Assembly: GCF_004771275.1 (NCBI RefSeq)
Contig: NZ_RQEV01000008.1
Coordinates: forward strand, 62,001-126,000
Origin: Leptospira fluminis
GTDB lineage: Bacteria; Spirochaetota; Leptospiria; Leptospirales; Leptospiraceae
Direction: 5' to 3'
Length of the DNA: 64,000 nt
Shown: piece by piece, positions 26,288 through 34,458 of the stretch
How positions within the stretch are numbered: the first letter of the stretch is position 1
How the letters are laid out: the number at the start of each line of letters is the position of its first letter
The notes under the pieces: generated by a model
What the model was told of the DNA's origin: nothing
Seen by the model: the letters and a program-made list of their open reading frames with translations, nothing else
Database searches by the model: none
Position numbers and translations under genes: made by a program

Positions 26288-27271
26288 ATGCTCGACAGAT
26301 CTCAAGAACCGAAACTAGCCACCCTTCCGTCGGGCATCAGGATCGCGTACCGAAAATTCCAGGGAAAAAGTAGAATCCCCTTATTCTGCATCCACGGACT
26401 GACGGGAAATTTAAGAAATTTTGAACCGATTGCAAAAGGCCTATCCAAGAAAGGAATCACCGTAATCACTTACGATCTGCGCGGCAGGGGAAAATCGGAC
26501 AAACCGGAAGGACAGTATTCGGCGAAAGTCCATGCGGAAGATCTAAAACAGCTTTCCGTAGTTTTGGGTTACAAACGCATCTCCGTTCTTTCCCACTCGT
26601 TGGGCTGCTGGATCACACTTCGTCTCGCGGAATCCCATCCCGAAATCCTGGAAAAAGCGGTGTTGGTTGACGGAGGCGGAGCGCTTTCCCCACAAAGGAA
26701 ATTTTCCAACTTGTTGATGATCCGTTCGTCTTTGGCGCGTTTAGGTAAGACGGTACCGAGCAAGGAAGTCTACTTGGAGGAGGCCCGAAAATCCCCCATC
26801 CTTTCCGCTTGGAACGACGATATTCGGAATTTTCTGACCTATGAATTGGAACCGCTCGGAACTCTTTCCCCTTCTCTGAATCTTTCCAACGGATCAGGCC
26901 CGTTAGGCCCCGTCCGATGCTCCCTCCCTCCCTTCGTCGCGGAGTCCGAATTGGAAAGCATGGGAGGATCCATGGATCCGGCCAAGATTCTTCTCAAATT
27001 TTGCAAGGAACCTCTCCGAAGTTTCCGGATCCTGAAAGAGAATAACCGCCTTCCCTATTCCGCTCTGAACTGTCCGGTCTTAGCCGTTCGTGCGGGTAAA
27101 CCGAACTTGAAGCCGGGAGACGAATTGCTGCCGGATTCCGCCATAAAAAAGATGGAGCGGGAAATTAAACTTTTCCGAGTTTTGGACATCCCGGACAAAA
27201 ATCACTACGAAGTCGTGCTTCTGGAAGACGGAAGAAGAGATAAAGAAATTTATAATTTTCTAATTCACTAA
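26288..27271 (+). CDS. Alpha/beta hydrolase
   Basis: A 327-residue cytosolic hydrolase. It has LFCIHGLTGNLRNF (oxyanion hole), ITYDLRGRGKSDKP, nucleophile elbow VLSHSLGCWITLRLA with Ser near residue 104, and a late His in DKNHYEVV. A lid-like insertion (about 150-245) is long and Leu/Pro-rich. This layout is shared by many esterases, haloperoxidase-like and MhpC-type C-C hydrolases; the substrate cannot be given. It ends in a 4-bp stop-to-stop overlap with the convergent PgsW-like gene (27268-27271), so antisense read-through between the two transcripts is likely. Confidence 0.85.
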   Translation: MLDRSQEPKLATLPSGIRIAYRKFQGKSRIPLFCIHGLTGNLRNFEPIAKGLSKKGITVITYDLRGRGKSDKPEGQYSAKVHAEDLKQLSVVLGYKRISVLSHSLGCWITLRLAESHPEILEKAVLVDGGGALSPQRKFSNLLMIRSSLARLGKTVPSKEVYLEEARKSPILSAWNDDIRNFLTYELEPLGTLSPSLNLSNGSGPLGPVRCSLPPFVAESELESMGGSMDPAKILLKFCKEPLRSFRILKENNRLPYSALNCPVLAVRAGKPNLKPGDELLPDSAIKKMEREIKLFRVLDIPDKNHYEVVLLEDGRRDKEIYNFLIH

Positions 27272-28386
27272 ATCGGAAAACCGGTGTCGGGATCCGCGGC
27301 GATTCTTCCTCCCGTTCGGAACAGTCCGTATATCAGGAATAGAATCGCGGACAAAACGACGCCGGCAAACCAACGGCTGTATTCCACCTTGGAAAAGATT
27401 TCGCCTTCTCCTCCTTTAGGAGTGGTTTTGGGTCGTAGGGGAAAACCGTATTTTTTCGCCAGTTCCTCGATCTCGATCAGATGAATGACCGGAATATCCT
27501 CCCGCAAAAAGCGGGTCATAACGGAATCGATCTTGTCTGCTCCGGGCAAAGAGGAAAGATTCAATCCCGGCTTAAAACTCTGCTTTCCCGCTCTCGTACC
27601 AACTGAGATCGTGCCTCCGCCTACGTTAACGTACGCTTGGATCCGTTCTCCCTTGGCCCCCTCCTTGAATTTACGCATTCTCTCCTCCACGCTGGACGTG
27701 AAGGAATTTCCGCTCAGTAGCGGCAGCGAATTACGTTTAACCGCTTCGTTTAATAGATTTTTCCCTTCCGAAGAAAGGCCAAGAGCCCTATCCTCCAACC
27801 CTCCGTAACTCAGCGCTAAGGATCTGTAAGGAAGTATCTTTTCCAGGAACAACACCCTTTCCATATCCGCCCAAAGAAATTCCGGATCGTTCGCTCCCCA
27901 TTGCGAAGAGGAAAGGCTCGAAATCGGAACCAACTTTAAATGCAGAGCTTTCCCCGCCGCATACACACAGATATTCAAAGCGGGAAAGGATCCGGAAAGA
28001 CCTACGGCAACGGTTCCGCCTTCGTTTACTCCTGCCTGTTTTAGGAATTCCACTACGAGTCCCGCGAAATTCGGATTTACCGAAGTTTGCTTTGCGGTCA
28101 AGGTTCCGGTATTACTGGTGACAGGCGTAAGGAAGGAACCGATAAGGCCGGAACGGGAAGGATCGAATTCCGAATCCGAGATTTTATTCTGCTCCTTTCT
28201 AAGTTCCCGGATTCTTTGGAATGCTTCTCCGGCCAATCTTGCCGCTTCCATCTTTTCCGAATAGTACGGTTGTTCTTTCCGGACTTTGAGGGTTTCGACC
28301 GCGAAAAGACACGATACGGAAACGGCAGCGATCAATAGATAAACTCGAATCGTAATCGAAGTCGGCCTCCAATAGATTTTCTTCAA
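27268..28386 (-). CDS. Poly-gamma-glutamate system protein (PgsW-like)
   Basis: A 372-residue protein with a membrane segment at each end (ITIRVYLLIAAVSVSCLFA, and FAGVVLSAILFLIYGLF) and a soluble middle containing GTVAVGLSGSFPALNI and YVNVGGGTISVGTRAG. This matches the 'poly-gamma-glutamate system protein' family that accompanies PgsB and PgsC in bacteria lacking a classical capsule locus. The best start is the TTG at 28386, overlapping the pgsC TGA as TTGA with AGGCGGAG about 10 nt upstream. An upstream ATG would overlap pgsC by about 80 nt. Its biochemical step is not established; a role in polymer export or anchoring is an inference from context. Confidence 0.75.
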   Translation of the reverse strand: MKKIYWRPTSITIRVYLLIAAVSVSCLFAVETLKVRKEQPYYSEKMEAARLAGEAFQRIRELRKEQNKISDSEFDPSRSGLIGSFLTPVTSNTGTLTAKQTSVNPNFAGLVVEFLKQAGVNEGGTVAVGLSGSFPALNICVYAAGKALHLKLVPISSLSSSQWGANDPEFLWADMERVLFLEKILPYRSLALSYGGLEDRALGLSSEGKNLLNEAVKRNSLPLLSGNSFTSSVEERMRKFKEGAKGERIQAYVNVGGGTISVGTRAGKQSFKPGLNLSSLPGADKIDSVMTRFLREDIPVIHLIEIEELAKKYGFPLRPKTTPKGGEGEIFSKVEYSRWFAGVVLSAILFLIYGLFRTGGRIAADPDTGFPI

Positions 28387-28865
28387 GGCTGAAAATCTCC
28401 GCCTAAAATCACGATCAGCGCTAAACGCACGATTACGGACCCTGTAAGCAGCACGCATATCGTTTCCCATATCCCCTGTCTATCCATCCACAACGCGATT
28501 AAGCCCGGTATGATATGGCCCACTACCCTAGCTTCCTCCGAATCCGAAAGCGTCGGGGAAAAAGCTGAGAAGACAAGATGGTTTCTGTGCAGGAATTCCT
28601 GGACCAATGCTCCCAGGAGAAAGCCCGTCAAAAGTAGAAAAGCGGTCTTTCTCTTTCCATACAGGATTGTGACTCCGGAAACCAGCCTCCCGAAACCGAA
28701 AGTCAGACCTCCTAATGACAGGGTCATCAGAATATTGAGCGGTCTGTGCAATTGCAGCGCGATGTATCCTGGAACGACCAAACCTCCGGCGGCGATCCCG
28801 AAGAACTCCGCAAACGCCAAACTCACGAACAATCCGATTCCGATCGCGAGAGTCAGTAGATCCAT
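28383..28865 (-). CDS. pgsC: Poly-gamma-glutamate synthesis membrane protein PgsC/CapC
   Basis: A 160-residue, highly hydrophobic protein with four to five membrane segments (IGIGLFVSLAFAEFFGIAAG, LMTLSLGGLTFGFGRLV and AFLLLTGFLLGALV among them), the size of PgsC/CapC. FFGIAAGGLVVPGYIAL near the N-terminus is a family-typical motif. PgsC works with PgsB as the membrane part of the poly-gamma-glutamate polymerase. The ATG at 28865 lies inside the end of pgsB (13-nt overlap); the long upstream open frame in this phase is a shadow. It overlaps the PgsW-like gene by TTGA. Confidence 0.88.
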   Translation of the reverse strand: MDLLTLAIGIGLFVSLAFAEFFGIAAGGLVVPGYIALQLHRPLNILMTLSLGGLTFGFGRLVSGVTILYGKRKTAFLLLTGFLLGALVQEFLHRNHLVFSAFSPTLSDSEEARVVGHIIPGLIALWMDRQGIWETICVLLTGSVIVRLALIVILGGDFQP

Positions 28866-30067
28866 GAATCCGATCCGATCCTTTCGCTTCTGTTTTTGAA
28901 AGCCTTGAGTAAGTCCAAACCCAATCCGCCGATATTTCCCATTCCTACGATCAGAGCGGATCTCTCCGGAAAATCCACCGCCCTTTCGAAAACTTCCGAC
29001 TGCGCGGCGCTCTCCGCGATATGCATCTTGGAAAGTGGAACCCCGGTTTCCTCCGCTCCCTTTAAAAAGATATGAGTCCCCTCGCCGACTACCAAAAAAG
29101 AATCCGGCGACCTTTCCGACCAACGCCCCACTTCACGACCCAACTGTAAAGACCGGTCCGGACGATCCGCTCTGCAATGAACGATCGCTATCCTACGTTC
29201 TACGGAGGGAAAGGCGGCGACCGCTTTTTCCCAGATCCGTCTCGTCGCCGCCGGATCGTTGGCCGCGAACCCGTTGACGAAATAGATCCGCTTTCCGAAA
29301 AAATCCATTTTATGAGCCGTGGTAGCGCCTGGATCCGGTTCCGCCTTTTTCATCCCCTTCAGTGCCGTGGCTCGATCCACTCCGATCGATTCGCAGACCC
29401 TGAGAGCAAGAATTATGTTTTCCTTATGTTCTAAATAGGAAAAACCCCTCAAATCCTCTTTCGATACCGAATCGATGTCCTCTTTTTCCAAAGAAATCAA
29501 TTCCGTGGACCGATCAGAACAGATATTTTTGATCAGCTCGGACAGCTCCGTCTCCGCACTGAACAATTTACGACCCGGCGGAATGCTTCCCCCTAAAGCT
29601 AAAGCTACCCCTCTTTTTCCCGGTCCCATGACGTCCAAATGATCCTCTCCCACGTTCGTAAGAACTCCATGGGTGGCCTGCACCAATCTGCTCTCCGAGA
29701 TCCATTGATTCGCAGGATGCAAAGCCATACATTCCAGAACGACCGCACGGACGTTTTTCTCTGCCGCCATTTTAAGAATTTTAGATTGTTCTAATATATT
29801 TGCCTCGCCCCTACGGTAGACCGAAAATTCCTTACCGTCCGGTGCGATGATTCTGGGAGTCGTCCCCGTAGTCTTTGCCAATACGGTAATTCCTCCTTCC
29901 CTAAGCCCCGAAGCGATCAGTCTGGTCACGGAGCTTTTTCCCCTCGTACCGTTTACGTGAATTCGGATCGGAATACGATTCAGAATCGCTTTATGGTTTT
30001 CGTATTCCCAAACACCGTAGAGGCACAAGCACACAAGTATGAGAGTTAAGACCGCAATCCCCACCAC
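28853..30067 (-). CDS. pgsB: Poly-gamma-glutamate synthase PgsB/CapB
   Basis: A 404-residue amide ligase of the Mur-ligase-like PgsB/CapB family, which links glutamates through the gamma-carboxyl group with ATP. A membrane anchor is at residues 1-20 (IAVLTLILVCLCLYGVWEY). The ATP-binding loop is HVNGTRGKSSVTR near 38-50, followed by AKTTGTTPRII, VLECMALHPANQW, GVLTNVGEDHLDVMG and the C-terminal VEGTHIFL-like region (VVGEGTHIFLKG). The size and motifs are complete. The start appears to be the GTG at 30067. The SpoIIE phosphatase gene ends 40 nt upstream, so the synthase may be transcribed with the signalling genes before it. No PgsA/CapA or hydrolase (CapD, PgdS) gene is in the window. Confidence 0.9.
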   Translation of the reverse strand: MVGIAVLTLILVCLCLYGVWEYENHKAILNRIPIRIHVNGTRGKSSVTRLIASGLREGGITVLAKTTGTTPRIIAPDGKEFSVYRRGEANILEQSKILKMAAEKNVRAVVLECMALHPANQWISESRLVQATHGVLTNVGEDHLDVMGPGKRGVALALGGSIPPGRKLFSAETELSELIKNICSDRSTELISLEKEDIDSVSKEDLRGFSYLEHKENIILALRVCESIGVDRATALKGMKKAEPDPGATTAHKMDFFGKRIYFVNGFAANDPAATRRIWEKAVAAFPSVERRIAIVHCRADRPDRSLQLGREVGRWSERSPDSFLVVGEGTHIFLKGAEETGVPLSKMHIAESAAQSEVFERAVDFPERSALIVGMGNIGGLGLDLLKAFKNRSERIGSDSWIY

Positions 30068-30107
30068 TTAGACGACCTAACCTTTCCGGCCGAGGAGCCG
30101 AACAATC

Positions 30108-31715
30108 CTAGGATAAAGCCACGGATATAAGGGTGATATCATCCTGAGGCTCCCTCTTTCCGAGATGCGCTTTCATGTCCTTTAACATCCGATCATGAAG
30201 CGCCTTGCCTTCCAATCCGGATGTCTTATAGATCTCCTCTATCCTCTCTTCCCCGAACGGATGCTGCTCGGAATCGAACTCTTCGAAAATACCGTCTGTC
30301 ACCATTAACAGCGAATCACCCGATTTATAAGTACGGAGCTCTTCTCCGAATTTCATTTCGCCACTTAAACCTACCAGAGAACCGGTTCGTTCCAAGAGCT
30401 GCGTCTCGTCGTTCGTTTTCCAAAAAACGGCGGGGTGACCAGCGGACGCGAATCTCAATTCCTTCCGATTCACGTCTATGTCCAATATAAAGCAGGAGAA
30501 ATACATCTGAAGGCTGCGGAAATTCCTGCAATAATCCGTATTGATTCCGGTTAACAGTTCGGACGGAGAAACCGCCAAATATTTGATCGGCTCGCAAACC
30601 CCTTTGATCGTCATCGTCACAAGTGCCGCTTGGACTCCGTGTCCGGTCGCGTCCGCGAGCAGGATACGGAGTATTCCCGGGCGAACTTCGAATACGTCGT
30701 ACCAATCCCCGCCCACGTCCATGACGGGAAGATAAGTAATGAAAGTGGACGCCCCCGAAATGGAAGTGTCGATCGGAGGCAGAAGGCTTTTTTGCACTCT
30801 TTGTGCCAGACTCAGTTCCTCTTTCATCAGCTTGTAGAACCGGGAAAGTTCTTTGGATCTTTCCCTCACCTGGTCCTCCAAATGGTGCAACAGATGGTTT
30901 CTTTCCCTATCGACCTGCCTCAATTTTTCAACGGTGTTTTTCAACTTTCTTTCGGTTCGGATCCTTTCCGTAACGTCTCTTACGATCAGCGTGAATCCGC
31001 TTCCGGAGGAAGTCCTCATTTTTGAAACGGATACTTCGAGGATCGGTTCCGTTCCATCTTTTCTTTTTCCGCGAAAGGGCCCGAAGATTCCCTTATCCGG
31101 AGTCTCGGAAAGTCTCTGTACGACGGTACTTCCCCATTTTTTATGTCTATCCGGAACTAGGAATTTGATATGCCTACGGATCACTTCCCAACTGCTGTAC
31201 CCGAACAAAGCTTCCGCGGCGGGATTGATAAGCACGATTTCCATATCCGAATTCAAAGAAAGGATCGGTTCCAGAGAAGTTCGGACCAATTCGGAAAGTC
31301 TTTCTTCCGATTCCCTAAGTTTGACTTCTCCTAATTTTCTGGACGTAACATCCCGAAAATAAACGGCCAGATCGTCATGCGAGGGGAAAAGTCTGACTTC
31401 GTACCAAGTTCCGTCCGTAGGATCCAGTAGTTCCAAATCTTTATGGATTCCCGTCCGTCTCGCCTCCACGATCGACGGGAACAAAGGCGTTCCGGAAAAT
31501 TGGGGGAGAATTTCCGTGATCCGTTTTCCGACCAGATTTTCGCGTAATACGTCCAGCAAATGTTCCGCTTCGAAGTTCGCGTAACCGATCCGAAGCTCTC
31601 CGTCCAAAGACAGGAACGCGTCGGTGATTCTCTCCAAAATTCGAATTACGTCCCGACGGGACGCGGATTGGAATGCCGCCTGCGGTCCGGAAAAATTTTT
31701 ATCTGGCTCGGACAT
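30108..31715 (-). CDS. PAS-PAS SpoIIE-type PP2C serine phosphatase (RsbU-like)
   Basis: A 535-residue protein with two PAS domains (about 20-135 and 140-255), a coiled-coil (about 255-315, rich in Glu, Arg and Leu) and a SpoIIE/PPM phosphatase domain (about 320-535). All metal-binding motifs are present: MDVGGDWYDVFEV, LLADATGHGVQAALV, VTDGIFEEFD and PQDDITLISV. Such enzymes dephosphorylate anti-sigma-antagonist proteins in partner-switching pathways. No antagonist (STAS) or anti-sigma gene is nearby, so its target is unknown. It lies 36 nt after a PAS kinase gene and 40 nt before pgsB, all on the minus strand, which suggests one transcription unit. Confidence 0.92.
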   Translation of the reverse strand: MSEPDKNFSGPQAAFQSASRRDVIRILERITDAFLSLDGELRIGYANFEAEHLLDVLRENLVGKRITEILPQFSGTPLFPSIVEARRTGIHKDLELLDPTDGTWYEVRLFPSHDDLAVYFRDVTSRKLGEVKLRESEERLSELVRTSLEPILSLNSDMEIVLINPAAEALFGYSSWEVIRRHIKFLVPDRHKKWGSTVVQRLSETPDKGIFGPFRGKRKDGTEPILEVSVSKMRTSSGSGFTLIVRDVTERIRTERKLKNTVEKLRQVDRERNHLLHHLEDQVRERSKELSRFYKLMKEELSLAQRVQKSLLPPIDTSISGASTFITYLPVMDVGGDWYDVFEVRPGILRILLADATGHGVQAALVTMTIKGVCEPIKYLAVSPSELLTGINTDYCRNFRSLQMYFSCFILDIDVNRKELRFASAGHPAVFWKTNDETQLLERTGSLVGLSGEMKFGEELRTYKSGDSLLMVTDGIFEEFDSEQHPFGEERIEEIYKTSGLEGKALHDRMLKDMKAHLGKREPQDDITLISVALS

Positions 31716-31751
31716 AAACGACCCTTAAAATTCTTCGAATCCGGAAGGTGG

Positions 31752-33272
31752 TCAAGAATTCTTTTCGGGTACGGGTAGGATTATATCGAAGCGGGCAAAT
31801 TCCCCCTCCGTCGTTTCGAAATCGATTTCTCCGGCAAAATCCCGTATGATATCGTAACTAATGGAAAGCCCGAGCCCAATGCCGCTGGACGTAGCCTTCG
31901 TGGTAAAGAAGGGGTCGAAGATTTTGGATCGGTTTTCCTTTTTGATCCCGGCTCCTGTGTCCTCCACGGAGACTTTTACGTAACGCGCTTCTCCTCGCTT
32001 TACGACCGATTGGTAAATACGTATTTTCTTATTCGGATGGGAGTCCGGATATTTATCGTTCAGGGAATCCCGGGAGTTCGTAAGCAGATTCAGGAAAACT
32101 TGTTTGAGTTTATTCGGTTCCGCTTCGACGCCGGGAATCTCGGAGTCCAGACCAAGTTCCTGTAATCCTTCGATCGAAATTCCGTCCTTGATCATGAAAG
32201 GTAAAAGCAACTGGACGGAAGAGAATAGAATCTCACCCGTTTTGCATTCGATTCTAATGCGTTCCTCTTTATGGACGAAACCCAAAAGATTCCGAACAAT
32301 GACGGAAATACGCTCGCTCTCCCGGATGATGATGTCCAAATTTTTTCGTAAATGCTCGTTTGTACCGATTTGGTCTCTCACTATCTCGGCGTAGTTCAGA
32401 ATACCCGTCAACGGATTGTTGATTTCATGAGCCACTCCGGCGGCTAAAGTTCCGAGCGCTTCCAATTTTTGTCTGTGCTTCTGAAGTTCGATCCGTTTCA
32501 ACTGATCCGCATCGGATTCCTTCAGCTCGGTTGTGTCGCTTATCAAAACGATAATCGAATAGATTTCCCCCAATCGAGTAACGGGAGAAACTCGCATAAA
32601 ATAATGACGTTTTACGCCCGAAAAATCGCTCCATAGTTGCCAGGAAATCGGACTTTGCGTATCAATGACCTGCCGAAGCAAAGAACGAAACTTCGCCCCC
32701 TCGGAGGAATTCAAAACGGAATACACGTTTTTTCCGAGATACCGGTCCACGCTCGCCCCGCTCAGAGTCTTGCTTACGAATAATATATTCCCGTTTAGAT
32801 CCAGAACCGCGACAGAATCCATTCCTTCTATCAAAAGGGATCTCCACCGATAGTCCGTATCCGGAAGTTCGTAATCCCGAAGGAGACCGTCTTCGTTCAG
32901 CTCCTGAAGTTGGACAAGGATCTTGCTTTGGTTTTGCTTCGTCATCAGGGTTTGGACTCGAACATAGACGTTCTTAAATCCGCTTTTGGTTTTGATTCTG
33001 GTCCGAAACCTTGTCGCGACGGATTCTTTGCCCGCCGATAGGCTCAGGAACAATTCCATAAAACTGTCGCGGTCGTCGGGATGCGCCAACTCGGACCACT
33101 TCAGATGTTCCTCCACTTCCGGTCTTAAAAAGCCAGAGAGGATTTCGAATTGCCGGTTGATTAACTCTAGGATTCCCGTAGGGCCTATCACAAGAGACGG
33201 AAGAGGCAATTGATCAAAGAGACCGTCCATGAAATCATGCGACTTCTCTAATAAGTTTCCGTCTTTCCCCAC
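31752..33272 (-). CDS. PAS sensor histidine kinase (NtrB-like HisKA core)
   Basis: A 506-residue cytosolic kinase with two or three PAS domains (about 15-125, 145-260), a HisKA segment GTLAAGVAHEINNPLTGILN with phospho-His near residue 283, and an HATPase part with NLLTNSRDSL, VEDTGAGI and SGIGLGLSISYDII. AHEINNPLT is the NtrB/ZraS subtype. The start is the GTG at 33272, with AGGGGA about 8 nt upstream; an ATG 42 nt further in is an alternative. No response regulator lies next to it. It is the first gene of a run through the SpoIIE phosphatase into the pgsB-pgsC-PgsW-like genes. Confidence 0.9.
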   Translation of the reverse strand: MGKDGNLLEKSHDFMDGLFDQLPLPSLVIGPTGILELINRQFEILSGFLRPEVEEHLKWSELAHPDDRDSFMELFLSLSAGKESVATRFRTRIKTKSGFKNVYVRVQTLMTKQNQSKILVQLQELNEDGLLRDYELPDTDYRWRSLLIEGMDSVAVLDLNGNILFVSKTLSGASVDRYLGKNVYSVLNSSEGAKFRSLLRQVIDTQSPISWQLWSDFSGVKRHYFMRVSPVTRLGEIYSIIVLISDTTELKESDADQLKRIELQKHRQKLEALGTLAAGVAHEINNPLTGILNYAEIVRDQIGTNEHLRKNLDIIIRESERISVIVRNLLGFVHKEERIRIECKTGEILFSSVQLLLPFMIKDGISIEGLQELGLDSEIPGVEAEPNKLKQVFLNLLTNSRDSLNDKYPDSHPNKKIRIYQSVVKRGEARYVKVSVEDTGAGIKKENRSKIFDPFFTTKATSSGIGLGLSISYDIIRDFAGEIDFETTEGEFARFDIILPVPEKNS

Positions 33273-33348
33273 CGTGAGATCCCCTATACTATTTGAGGGG
33301 CGGGAAGAATAAAATATTACAATATCGTAAAAAAATTAAAATGCGGAG

Positions 33349-33379
33349 ACCGGCGGCTCGATGACAAGAGCTCGCCGGT
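33349..33379 (-). terminator. Probable terminator of the FKBP gene
   Basis: An imperfect GC-rich hairpin (arms ACCGGCG and CGCCGGT with further partial pairing inside) lies 15 nt past the FKBP stop on the minus strand and is followed, after CTCCGCA, by an AT-rich TTTTAATTTTTTT stretch. A small TGACAT/ATGTCA repeat (33381-33396) overlaps the stop codon. Confidence 0.5.
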
Positions 33380-33393
33380 TTGACATAAAAATG

Positions 33394-33810
33394 TCAGTAT
33401 ACCTTCAGCAATTCCACTTCGAAGATTAGGGTGGAATTGGGCGGGATATCGGCTCCTGCCCCTCTGGATCCGTATCCTAGCTCCGGAGGGATGGTCAGTT
33501 TTCTGATTCCACCTTCCTTCATTCCTTGGACTCCCTTATCCCAACCCCTGATCACTTGACCGGACCCTAGATCGAAATTGAAAGGTTGGCCGCGGTCCTT
33601 GGAACTATCGAATTTTTTGCCGTTCGTCAACCATCCGGTATAATGAACGGTTACGTTAGAACCGTTAAAGGCTTCCTTGCCCGTACCTTTCTTGATATCC
33701 TTTACGACTAGCCCCTGAGCTTGAGAGAATACAATCCCCGCACCCATCGAAAGGACCAAGCCGATCAGAATAAAAACGGAAACTCTCACGTTGATTCCTT
33801 TTTTTGTCAT
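33394..33810 (-). CDS. FKBP-type peptidyl-prolyl cis-trans isomerase, exported
   Basis: A 138-residue protein with an N-terminal signal-anchor or signal peptide ([24 protein letters not shown]) and a full FKBP domain: [49 protein letters not shown] and [14 protein letters not shown]. The aromatic pocket residues are intact, so it should be active, probably in the periplasm. Its ATG overlaps the TGA of the upstream RRM gene (ATGA), so the two are translated from one message. A hairpin follows the stop. Confidence 0.93.
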   Translation of the reverse strand: MTKKGINVRVSVFILIGLVLSMGAGIVFSQAQGLVVKDIKKGTGKEAFNGSNVTVHYTGWLTNGKKFDSSKDRGQPFNFDLGSGQVIRGWDKGVQGMKEGGIRKLTIPPELGYGSRGAGADIPPNSTLIFEVELLKVY

Positions 33811-34169
33811 TTTCCTCTACCACCTGTGCGCCGGATACCCGAGCCGGAAAATCCTCCTTTCGTTTGGCTACCGAGTACTTTCGTACCTCCGCTGCCTCCC
33901 TTTATGGACTGCTTTTTCTCGAACTCTTTCTTCCATTCTTCCGAATCTACGACTGCCAGGGTTTTTCCTGAAATTTCTTTTTTATTCAGAGCATTTAAAG
34001 CCTTTTTGGCGGATTCGTCCTCCATTTCCAACGACCCGTATCCCAAAGAGCGTCCGGTCAGCTTATCTCTTTTGATCGAAATGTGCTGGGTTTCTCCGAA
34101 CTCGGAAAACAATTTTCGTATGTCCTCTTCGGACCAATCCTGGGGAAGATTTCCCACGGAAATTTTCAT
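33807..34169 (-). CDS. RNA-binding protein with a single RRM domain
   Basis: A 120-residue protein with an N-terminal RNA recognition motif: RNP2 in ISVGNLP and RNP1 in [11 protein letters not shown] (the aromatic ring position is Tyr). A Gly/Lys/Arg-rich tail ([32 protein letters not shown] in outline) follows. This is the layout of bacterial RRM proteins linked to RNA handling, such as cyanobacterial Rbp proteins. The ATG at 34169 has AGGAGG 5 nt upstream, the strongest ribosome-binding site in this area. The frame stays open for 66 codons further upstream (to 34367, with a hydrophobic N-terminus), so a longer product cannot be ruled out. Confidence 0.8.
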   Translation of the reverse strand: MKISVGNLPQDWSEEDIRKLFSEFGETQHISIKRDKLTGRSLGYGSLEMEDESAKKALNALNKKEISGKTLAVVDSEEWKKEFEKKQSIKGGSGGTKVLGSQTKGGFSGSGIRRTGGRGK

Positions 34170-34458
34170 ATCGCCTCCTGATTCTTTCTTTAACGACGAT
34201 TCCGTTCCGTCCCGCTCCAAAGAAAGCGGGCCTTTGTGGATCCATTCTTTAGGATCGGTCGGAATCTGAAACTCGAATTCCGATGTTCCGTTTTGAAAAT
34301 CGAGACCTTCCTCATCCTTCGGAACCGTCCGCGTAAAAAGTAAAATCCCTGAAATGAAGACCCCCAAAATTTAGGTTGTGGCGACCTCTCGTCCGCAGAA
34401 TATTCAAAAAACGACCCTTCGGGCCCGTCCGACCCGACGAAGGTAGGTACTTACCAAT

